Source: Actinomycetota bacterium (GTDB taxonomy: Bacteria; Actinomycetota; Acidimicrobiia; Acidimicrobiales; Acidimicrobiaceae). Taken from it: a stretch of 32,034 nt of DNA. The stretch lies in the NCBI GenBank assembly GCA_027366165.1, contig DAHXKX010000006.1, positions 1 through 32,034 of the forward strand. The letters run 5' to 3'. Shown here piece after piece: positions 22,272 to 29,191 of this stretch. Position 1 is the stretch's first letter. Every line of letters begins with the position of its first letter. The translations under genes were made by a program, and so were the position numbers. The notes below the pieces were generated by a model. The model ran no database searches. It was not told where the DNA came from and saw only the letters and a program-made list of their open reading frames with translations.

Positions 22272-23489
22272 TTAATGCTGTTCCAAAAAGGACTTCATTT
22301 CATTGTCGTAACTCTGAGGGTTAAGATTCCATGATTCCAGGTGCCCAGCTCCAGGGGTTGTGATGTACGTGATGAGATGCGGTCGTGCATTGGCCATTTC
22401 CTCCGAGGTCGTAGCTGGCACCGTTTTGTCACTCAATCCCTGGAAAAGCAGTATCGGCGTCTTCAATTGTTTTACTTCGGTCAGGTAGTTGAGCTGGTTC
22501 CATGCGACGCCGTAACGCCAAGACGAGATCCATTTTGCGACGTCAGTGAGGCTCTGGGGCAGGGGAATCCCGATCAGGGGAAGGCTCATTTGGGAGGCGT
22601 CGAAGTCGACCGTCGTTGAGAAGTTCTCCATAGGCGCATCGAGGACCACGGCGCTCACTTTGGAGGCCAGGCTGGACCTGAGCAGGAAGTTCGTTACGAT
22701 ACCTCCGCCCATGCTGTAGCCGAGAAGTACAACGTGTTTTGCACCATGGGAAAGGGCGTAGCTCACCGCAGCCTGGAGGTCCTGCCACTCGGTCAGTCCA
22801 TACCGCAGAAGGTCAGACTTGGATTGTGGCGCGCCTGGATCATTACGGTAGCTAATCATGAGGATAGGCATTCCCAGGCTCTTTAGAGTTGGGACGGCCT
22901 TCATGCCGTCTAGGCGTGTCATCGCGTTTCCGTGAACTGTAATTGCCCATGTGCTGCTGGTGCCTGGGATGTACCATGAGGGGTAGTTTCCGAGCGGCCC
23001 TTTGTAGCTGACGTTCTGATAGTCGATCCCAAGTGCAACTTTAGGATTGTCCGGGAACGCCTCTGAATCGATTGCCACTTTCGGCCCGGGTCGTGGATTC
23101 GTTCCCGTTATAAGAGTGAACGCTCTTTGAATGGCGTGCGCAGACTGTTTCTTGATGCTGGTGATCTGCCCATATCCAGATGGCCACTGCAATCCCCAAG
23201 TGCCGTTATGGGTTACTTCGCTGGGCGTGGCTGAATTTGTGTCAAGCGTGATGGAGTTGGTCCCCACCGAAGCTACCTGTATGTTGTACGAGGGTTGGAG
23301 AGATCTCCTGGCAGCACCCGAAAGGCCAAGTGTGAAAAGCTGGTTGGAAAAGTACCAGCCGCCTCCTCCATAGAAAAGCACCCCAAGAACCACGACGAGG
23401 ATCAGCGACCACTTTGCGATCTTTCTAAGCTTGGACCTGCCACGGACTTTTCCAGGGTCAGCCCTTTGGGTTTCAGGTGCAGTGAACAT
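22272..23489 (-). CDS. Membrane-anchored alpha/beta hydrolase
   Basis: About 405 residues from ATG 23489, which follows a GGAGG (11 bases away); an open extension to 23582 lacks a site. A basic N-terminus (KLRKIAK) leads into one membrane helix at about 28-45 (WSLILVVVLGVLFY), then an extracellular domain of about 100 residues and a hydrolase core with WAITVHGNAMTRLD, nucleophile elbow LLGYSMGGG, FQGLSDKTVP (Asp) and GAGHLESW (His). It resembles the YqkD/BAAT-like or prolyl-oligopeptidase-type extracytoplasmic hydrolases. It is separated by 219 bases from the SixA-like gene upstream. Substrate unknown; a cell-envelope or xenobiotic ester is possible. Confidence 0.75.
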   Translation of the reverse strand: MFTAPETQRADPGKVRGRSKLRKIAKWSLILVVVLGVLFYGGGGWYFSNQLFTLGLSGAARRSLQPSYNIQVASVGTNSITLDTNSATPSEVTHNGTWGLQWPSGYGQITSIKKQSAHAIQRAFTLITGTNPRPGPKVAIDSEAFPDNPKVALGIDYQNVSYKGPLGNYPSWYIPGTSSTWAITVHGNAMTRLDGMKAVPTLKSLGMPILMISYRNDPGAPQSKSDLLRYGLTEWQDLQAAVSYALSHGAKHVVLLGYSMGGGIVTNFLLRSSLASKVSAVVLDAPMENFSTTVDFDASQMSLPLIGIPLPQSLTDVAKWISSWRYGVAWNQLNYLTEVKQLKTPILLFQGLSDKTVPATTSEEMANARPHLITYITTPGAGHLESWNLNPQSYDNEMKSFLEQH

Positions 23490-23708
23490 GGTGGAATGTG
23501 CCTCCTTCTCCTTCTGAGGGCCCAGTGTAGTCGCGGCCATGGATGCTCTAACTGGATGCCTCAATGCCGGAGCTACAATCATTGGCCTGCGGTCTGCTCG
23601 TGGCCCGGGTCATCATGGTCCGGTGATGCAGGTGGTATCCGTCGCGCTGTTACGTGTGCCTGGGGACCGAGCGGGATTGAATGAGGCCACTCGATGAGAT
23701 GAGGTGTC

Positions 23709-24215
23709 CTACCCGAGGTCGGTCGGTGCGATGAATTCGGTTCGTGATATCACGGGCTTGGACAGATCCCAAGACTTGTTCTCTAGTGTGACAACCGTAA
23801 GTGCGGCCGTTGGGTACTTGAGCGAAATCTGACTTTTCAGGCTGCTGGGCCGTGTCAGCAATACAGCAAGAGCTTGGATGCCCGGATTGTGGCCAATCAC
23901 CATTACCGACTTGGTGTTCGCAGAGACTTCTGATAGCCGCTGGAGGATGTGATTGACGTCAAAGGTGTAAAGCGTGTTTTCGATCATGACAGCTTTGGCT
24001 GGGCCTAGCGCTGGTGCGATGGCTTGAAATGTTTCGGTGGTTCTCCTCGACGAAGAGCAGAGCACGAGGTCCAATTGGACTCCATTCCGTTTGAGGTAGA
24101 CGGACATCTTTTTTGCGTCGCGTTGTCCCCGGTCGGAAAGCGGTCTATCGAAGTCAACAACGGTTGGATCGCTCCAGAGTGATTTTGCGTGTCTTAAAAG
24201 ATAAAGGTATCGCAT
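23709..24215 (-). CDS. SixA-like histidine phosphatase
   Basis: This 168-residue protein of the histidine phosphatase superfamily opens MRYLYLLRHAKSLW, with the catalytic RHA motif (8-10), then DFDRPLSDRGQRDAKKM, a second Arg region CSSSRRTTETF and the second catalytic His in MVIGHNPGIQAL. It matches the short SixA subgroup that dephosphorylates phosphohistidine in signalling proteins. ATG 24215 is chosen because AAAGAGG lies just upstream and the motif begins there; the frame extends to 24236 without a site. The target is unknown. Confidence 0.82.
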   Translation of the reverse strand: MRYLYLLRHAKSLWSDPTVVDFDRPLSDRGQRDAKKMSVYLKRNGVQLDLVLCSSSRRTTETFQAIAPALGPAKAVMIENTLYTFDVNHILQRLSEVSANTKSVMVIGHNPGIQALAVLLTRPSSLKSQISLKYPTAALTVVTLENKSWDLSKPVISRTEFIAPTDLG

Positions 24216-24345
24216 GCGGCCTCTTTCGCAGAACACTGAGAGTGATGTTAGCAGCAGGAGATTTTCGTCGCAGCTGATCGACCTGCCGCCAGCGCCAACT
24301 CAGAGCCGTCTGCACCTGGTCTGGCCGTCGGACGGCAGTGTTGAA

Positions 24346-24372
24346 TCCTTGTAGGTAAATCAAGGACTTTTT
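24346..24372 (+). terminator. Inverted repeat with T-run on the + strand
   Basis: TCCTTG-N9-CAAGGA is followed by CTTTTTAT. The orientation suits + strand transcription, although both flanking genes are on the minus strand, so it may block antisense reading or be chance. Confidence 0.3.
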
Positions 24373-24440
24373 ATCCCCCGCTTCGGTGATCAAAGCTCAT
24401 GGAACCTGCCCGGGTTCATATCCCCGAGGTGGTGTTGGTG

Positions 24441-25826
24441 TTAGCTCCGCTTTCCCGTATCACGGAGCCACTTCTGTTCAAGTTCACCCATTGGAGTGGC
24501 CGGAGGCCCTTGGATGAAGGTCCAGATCTCCTCGGCAATCTTGCGCCAGTTTGCCGTGGCTCCAAGCCTTGCCAACAGGGCGTAGAGGCCGAGGTTAATT
24601 CTTTGAATTATCACGAAATATTCAGGCACATCGATGTATCGGGAGATTCTTGAAGAAACGTCAAAGGTGTGCCTAAAGATTGCCGAAGCAAACTCCGATG
24701 ACAACTCCACTTCCTCTTCTGAGGTGAGAAAGGCGTAGAAATGCTCGAAGTACTCTACAATTTCTGAAGTCGCCAGCGGTGAGTCTGGGGGAATCAGGCC
24801 TGCAGATTCTATGACTTTGCGGAACTCGTCAGGATTTGGTTCAATGAGTATTGTCTTTATCATCGATTCAAAGACATTGAGATGCGCTGGCTTAAACACC
24901 TTTGTCAGTCCAAAGTCCAAAAATGTCACGCGGCCCGCTTTGTGGAAGATGTAGTTACCGGGATGCGGGTCGCCATTGAACGCGGCGATCCTGTAAAGCG
25001 AGCCGAACACGAATCGGTATATCGTTTCGGCGGCGAGATTTCGCTCTTGAGCCGACCATGTGAGGGCATCCTCGAAGCTGCTCCCTGTCACCAACTCCGT
25101 CACCAGCAGTCGCTTATTTGATAGTTCCGGGTGGATTCGAGGAATATGAATGAACGGATGTCCCCTGTAGTAGTTGTAGAACAGAAGCTGGTTTCTAGCC
25201 TCGATTTCGTAGTCGAGTTCTTCGAGCATCCTCTCTCTGATCTCGCTTACAACGCGCCTGGTATCGATATTCGGAAATGCAAGGCCTATGATTCGTGACA
25301 TCGCATCCGTATTTGCGAGATCTGCGGCCATGGTGCTTGCCGCGTCAGGGTACTGTACCTTCACAGCAACCGCGTTGCCTGATTTGGTTATTGCGCGATG
25401 GACCTGTCCGATGGAGGCTGCCGCTATCGGATCGAGATCAAAAGAAGCGAAGACGCTTTCAAGCGGCGCTCCGAGTTCTGCTTCAATGGTCCTTTCCGCG
25501 AGTTGCCTGGTCATGGGGGGAACACTGTTGTAAAGGGTCCCGAGGGTAGCTTTCACATTATCTGGGATGCCGTTGTCCAGATAACCTGCCATCTGGCCCA
25601 ACTTCATCATGACGCCACGCATCTGGCCAAGCGTTTCCACCACCTGGGTTGCGCTCTTGATCTCAAATTCCCGGTTCAGCTCCTCTTTGCGCGATGCGTT
25701 GGAGAAAATGGTCTTTGATTTGAAGGTCAGGTAGGTTCCGGCAACTCTCGCGGTCAAGGTTGACATCTTGGCAATGCGTTTGAATCTGGTAGCGACGGAC
25801 CCCGTTCGCATTCCTGATTTCCTCAT
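24441..25826 (-). CDS. ABC1/UbiB (AarF) family atypical kinase-like protein
   Basis: About 461 residues from ATG 25826. Family hallmarks are the N-terminal KxGQ motif at KLGQ (75-78), the Ala-rich loop AAAS (135-138) replacing the usual glycine loop, AVKVQYP (154-160, catalytic-type Lys156), LLVTELVTGSSFEDAL, the catalytic loop FNGDPHPGNYIF, and the metal site VTFLDFGLTKVF. UbiB/COQ8 proteins support quinone biosynthesis or lipid handling; many actinobacterial copies have no defined role. An upstream extension to 25955 would overlap the preceding gene and is less likely. The gene starts 13 bases after the TIGR01777-type epimerase, so the two are probably co-transcribed. Confidence 0.85.
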   Translation of the reverse strand: MRKSGMRTGSVATRFKRIAKMSTLTARVAGTYLTFKSKTIFSNASRKEELNREFEIKSATQVVETLGQMRGVMMKLGQMAGYLDNGIPDNVKATLGTLYNSVPPMTRQLAERTIEAELGAPLESVFASFDLDPIAAASIGQVHRAITKSGNAVAVKVQYPDAASTMAADLANTDAMSRIIGLAFPNIDTRRVVSEIRERMLEELDYEIEARNQLLFYNYYRGHPFIHIPRIHPELSNKRLLVTELVTGSSFEDALTWSAQERNLAAETIYRFVFGSLYRIAAFNGDPHPGNYIFHKAGRVTFLDFGLTKVFKPAHLNVFESMIKTILIEPNPDEFRKVIESAGLIPPDSPLATSEIVEYFEHFYAFLTSEEEVELSSEFASAIFRHTFDVSSRISRYIDVPEYFVIIQRINLGLYALLARLGATANWRKIAEEIWTFIQGPPATPMGELEQKWLRDTGKRS

Positions 25827-25839
25827 GGTTCTTCCGCGT

Positions 25840-26736
25840 TCATCTGAGTAAGTCTGACAGTGCATCTTCAAGATTGGGGAAAAGAAACTCAAAGCCCACT
25901 TCTTTGAGCGCAGTCGGAGTGACCCGTTGTGAGACGAGAAGCATCTCGTCTGCAAATTCCTTTCCCAGAGCCAACTCTAGAACAAATGCCGGTGCGTTGA
26001 AAAGCAGCGGTCTTTGGAGCACTTTGGCCAAGGTCTTCGCGAATTCCCTATTTGTCACGGGATTGGGAGAGACAAGGTTTAAAGGTCCGGAGATCTCGGG
26101 GTTTGTGAGCGCAAGGATTATGGCTCTCACCTCGTCTTCGAGATGGATCCAGCTTAGATACTGCCGGCCGTTGCCGAGTACGGTGCCCAGACCGTATTTG
26201 AAGAGTGGCAGCTGCTTTGCGAGTGCACCCCCATAGTTGGAGAGCACAAGTCCAGTTCGAACTAGTGCAATCCGGGATGCGACGGACTCGGCGCTTCGGG
26301 CCCTCTGTTCCCAGTCAAGAGTGAGCGATGACAGAAATCCGTTGCCAGGTGTGGACGATTCGTCGAGAATCTCGTCGCCCCTATCTCCGTATACTCCGAC
26401 TGCGGAGCCAGCGACAAACACCTCGGGTTTCAGGTTTGCCTCGTTGAGTAGGTAGATCAGGAAGTCGGTGCCCTCCAGGCGGCTGTCGACGATCTTCTGT
26501 TTCTGGATTGGTGTCCAGCGCTTGCTTGCTATCGATTCACCTGAAAGATGGATCACGCCATCGAGCGAGTCGATGCTCTTGAGACTTCCGGTGCGATTCT
26601 CAATGTTCCAAGAGAGCTTCTTGGGGTCATCTGACGAGGAACGTCCAAGAGTGTAGACTTCATGACCTGCCAAGGTCAGTTCCGCGACCAGGGCTGAGCC
26701 AATGAAACCGCTCGCTCCACTTACTAGGACTTTCAT
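25840..26736 (-). CDS. TIGR01777-family NAD(P)-dependent epimerase (YfcH/SDR39U1-like)
   Basis: The 298-residue protein starts MKVLVSGASGFIGSALV with the extended-SDR nucleotide loop GASGFIG (7-13). HLSGESIASKRWTPIQKQKI, FVAGSAVGVYGDRGDE (with Tyr), LVRTGLVLSNYGGAL and YLSWIHLEDEVRAI are characteristic of this family, found from bacteria to plants (where a member affects cell division). The C-terminal DUF1731-like part (VLQRPLLFNAPAFVLELALG) is complete. It is first gene of a unit with the ABC1 kinase-like gene. Substrate unknown. Confidence 0.88.
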   Translation of the reverse strand: MKVLVSGASGFIGSALVAELTLAGHEVYTLGRSSSDDPKKLSWNIENRTGSLKSIDSLDGVIHLSGESIASKRWTPIQKQKIVDSRLEGTDFLIYLLNEANLKPEVFVAGSAVGVYGDRGDEILDESSTPGNGFLSSLTLDWEQRARSAESVASRIALVRTGLVLSNYGGALAKQLPLFKYGLGTVLGNGRQYLSWIHLEDEVRAIILALTNPEISGPLNLVSPNPVTNREFAKTLAKVLQRPLLFNAPAFVLELALGKEFADEMLLVSQRVTPTALKEVGFEFLFPNLEDALSDLLR

Positions 26737-26765
26737 GGCGCTACCTCCGATGTGATCGCCAAGCT

Positions 26766-26966
26766 TTATTCATAGTCATGATTTAAAGTGTCAGCTTCTC
26801 CAGCATTGTGTGCATTTCCGAAATTGCCTGATTCTTTGTGTTTTGAAGGTGTCAAGTATTTCCTTTGACTCCGTCGAGCCTTTTTGGATACTCTTCTTTC
26901 GGCGCCAGTGAGACGAATGGATTCTTCTTCCAGATTTTCGACTGAAACACTACCACCCTGAGCCAT
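26766..26966 (-). CDS. Doubtful 66-residue charged ORF
   Basis: The translation is Lys/Arg/Glu-rich (LTGAERRVSKKARRSQRKYL) and protein-like, but no ribosome binding site precedes ATG 26966. It ends 29 bases upstream of the epimerase start. It may be an upstream gene of that unit or chance. Not recognised. Confidence 0.2.
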   Translation of the reverse strand: MAQGGSVSVENLEEESIRLTGAERRVSKKARRSQRKYLTPSKHKESGNFGNAHNAGEADTLNHDYE

Positions 26967-27447
26967 CAGGAGGCCCTTAAAGCGACCTTGTCCCAGCGGC
27001 GGACCTATACGGCATCAGCTTAGCCCAGTTGTCGTCAACTGTTGTAGCTGCAGAGACTAGGCGATAGAGGGAGTACTGCTGCTTCCACCTCCAGAGTTCA
27101 AGAATTCCTGTGTTCAGCCTCCGAGGATTTCGTGGACTTCGGGCCTGATCGGTGTCGGTACTCTCCAGCACCTCGGCACCTTCGGGTTCAGATCCACTGC
27201 GCCCTGTTTCACCAAGCGCTAAAGCGGTGTGAATTAACGGGTCACCGTGATTTGGCGTAGTAACTGTTCACTTGTACATCCGTATTCTTCTAGAGACAAC
27301 GGTGCAACACCCGCATGACCCAGCTTGTCTAGGTCGGCTTTATTGCCATTGAGGTGGGTGTTCTCACTACGATACCCCTGTGCCGCCCAGAGAGGGAGGC
27401 ACATAGATCAAGCGGAGCGAACTCTAAAGACAAGACGGCCTATGGCT

Positions 27448-27518
27448 TGGCAAAGTCACATGGACTCGAACCACCTGCCGGCTTCACCTTTTAAGACCAT
27501 CGCCTGGGCTTGCCTTTC
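27448..27518 (-). pseudogene. tRNA-like remnant
   Basis: On the minus strand the T-arm consensus GGTTCGAGTCC is followed by ATGTGACTTTGCCA: a 7-base acceptor strand, one base and CCA. The 5' side AAAGGCA pairs with TGACTTT except for one base. About 70 bases separate the ends, but the D-arm and anticodon arm do not fold convincingly, so it looks like a decayed tRNA rather than a working one. Identity cannot be read. Confidence 0.35.
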
Positions 27519-27580
27519 CAACAACGAATAGATGACCAAACCCGACAGATGGCGCAAGAAGAGAGCTGTGGAGGGAACCG

Positions 27581-27795
27581 ATGGCAATGCGAAGTAATAA
27601 CCGACATAGGATCGGGACTCAACATTTGAACAAGACATCACCAATGATGTGACCAGGATTGTCACCTTGTTCTTTTCATGGCTCCGTGGGTCCCGAAGCA
27701 ACAAGGACCGACACGTTATCGAACAGCTTCGCCAATTGACAAAAGAGGTGGATGTGTCGGTCTGGCTGCCCCACGTGCAAGACAAAGCCGAGTAA
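27581..27795 (+). pseudogene. Frameshifted small ORF
   Basis: ATG 27581 follows GGAGGG by about 5 bases and reads MAMRSNNRHRIGTQ before a stop at 27652. In the next frame, from about 27610 to the stop at 27795, a coherent helix-forming sequence appears (TRIVTLFFSWLRGSRS, DRHVIEQLRQLTKEVDV). One base change would join the two. It may be a broken gene, possibly of a mobile element; no family is recognised. Confidence 0.3.
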
Positions 27796-27976
27796 ACAAA
27801 GTTCTCCCGGACTTGCTGGTCCTTTAGGCACAGAAAGAACCAAGAAAGCAAAATGGCGTATGCCTATTTTGGAGGTTCCAACCATAAGTCAGTCAGTGCG
27901 GCCCACACCAGCCAAATATGTACCGATCGGGAAAATCACAGCTCAATGTCCCAGGGGGCGGTTCCCTTTGGAGATG

Positions 27977-28822
27977 TCAGAGCCTTGCGATCAATTCACG
28001 TGTCAGTTCTGCGACTGTTTCAGGTCGTTGTAGGTGCACTCCGTGGCTTGTATTTCTGATGATCCTTAGCTCCGAATTGGGAATGTTATCGGTGAGAAAC
28101 TTGGCACCTTTCAAATGTCTTTCCGCGGCGTCTTCTGATCGTGCAATGATGGTGGGAACGGCTATTTTGGTTGGATCGAGCACCGGTGAAAGATTTGCCA
28201 TGGAGGTCATTTCAGATACCATGGTTATCCCTTCCGCTTCTCTTTGGCGTTTGGTCGCCGGAGGCAGCCTATTCCAGTTTTTCTCTCCGATCTGGAAGAT
28301 CATGAAGCGCCTTGCTTGCTGCCTGGCCCATTCGGGGTCGATTTCCTCTGCCGGGTCGGTTAGGGTGTCGGTCCATGTTGACCAGTTGTGAAACCAGGAG
28401 AGCGGGCTTTCGAATGAGATAATTCCCAGGAGATTGTCAATTTGGCGCTCTGCGGCCAGCAAGGCAAGTGTGCCACCATAGGAGTGTCCGAATACCACAG
28501 TCGGCTTCTGGGCAACTACTTCGGTAAGATCTTGGAGATGGATTTGCCAGCTGACTTTGCGTGGAACTCCGTTCTCATCAAGAAACGGTGAAGAGGCATA
28601 CCCACGCCTGTCATATGAGATGACCTCGTATTCGCCGAGGTGTTTTGCTGATCTTTTGAATGAACTCGATCGGTCTATCGTGCCATGGACCATCAGTATC
28701 CTTGGCCAACTTGTGGCCGCTGGTACCGGCGAGAGTGCTACCGTGGTGAGTGGCGGCAGGTTAAGATGAGTCACTGATTGCCTGTCGGACACTTCCCGTC
28801 CATCTTGGATCATGTCCTTCAC
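27977..28822 (-). CDS. Alpha/beta hydrolase
   Basis: About 281 residues (GTG 28822; ATG 28813 is possible, neither has a strong binding site). Motifs are the oxyanion loop ILMVHGTIDRS, SYDRRGYASSP, nucleophile elbow VVFGHSYGGTLAL and terminal His in NTSHGVHLQRPE; the acid is likely in ARSED. It resembles soluble esterase/haloperoxidase-type hydrolases with a helical cap that here includes WFHNWSTWTD. It stands alone on the minus strand and diverges from kgd. Substrate unknown. Confidence 0.78.
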   Translation of the reverse strand: MKDMIQDGREVSDRQSVTHLNLPPLTTVALSPVPAATSWPRILMVHGTIDRSSSFKRSAKHLGEYEVISYDRRGYASSPFLDENGVPRKVSWQIHLQDLTEVVAQKPTVVFGHSYGGTLALLAAERQIDNLLGIISFESPLSWFHNWSTWTDTLTDPAEEIDPEWARQQARRFMIFQIGEKNWNRLPPATKRQREAEGITMVSEMTSMANLSPVLDPTKIAVPTIIARSEDAAERHLKGAKFLTDNIPNSELRIIRNTSHGVHLQRPETVAELTRELIARL

Positions 28823-29064
28823 CCCTGCCCCCCAAGCATCAGAGTGGTATCTCCATCTTTTTCAATGTGGGTGGTGTGGTGACGAGTTTCTTTGAAAGAG
28901 CGCGTCATTGCTCTGATTACATCAGTCGGGGGACTTTGACCGAATGACACTGCACCTCCAAGTTGAAAATTCTGGTCTCATGACTGAAACACGCATCATC
29001 CATGGTAGCTGTAGCCCGTGCCATCGAGCGGGGTACCGCAAGTGTTGTTTTCGATTATTAACAA

Positions 29065-29092
29065 TTGAACGGATGCATGCGCTCACTATTAT
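29065..29092 (+). promoter_or_regulatory. Likely promoter of kgd
   Basis: TTGAAC (29065-29070) and TATTAT (29087-29092) are separated by 16 bases, a good sigma-70-type pair. Transcription would begin near 29099, giving about 90 bases of leader before ATG 29192. Confidence 0.5.
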
Positions 29093-29128
29093 TTGAGTCC
29101 GCGCCAGAGAATTTAGGAGTTTTTAACA

Positions 29129-29176
29129 ATGGTCTTACTAGCCTGTTATATCGGCTCAAATACTCTAAAAAGGTAG
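29129..29176 (+). CDS. 15-residue upstream ORF in the kgd leader
   Basis: TAGGAG lies about 9 bases before ATG 29129, and the ORF MVLLACYIGSNTLKR ends at 29176, 15 bases before kgd. If translated, it would influence initiation at kgd, whose own ribosome binding site is weak. No regulatory residue bias is evident, so it may be chance. Confidence 0.25.
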   Translation: MVLLACYIGSNTLKR

Positions 29177-29191
29177 GTTACGTCTAAGCTC

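Larger units (their letters stand above)
26967..27976. other. Gene-poor stretch with decayed elements
   Basis: About 1 kb without an intact recognisable gene. It holds a tRNA-like remnant (27448-27518) and a frameshifted small ORF (27581-27795), listed separately. Open frames on the minus strand (27456-27851) cover the same bases but translate to Ser/Cys-rich sequence without a start signal. The mixture suggests an old insertion or deletion site. Confidence 0.45.

Noticed and set aside
27448-27851. tmRNA with the tRNA-like end at 27448
   Set aside because: No 5' tmRNA consensus (GGTTTCGAC type) appears within 400 bases on the minus strand and there is no tag-peptide reading frame.
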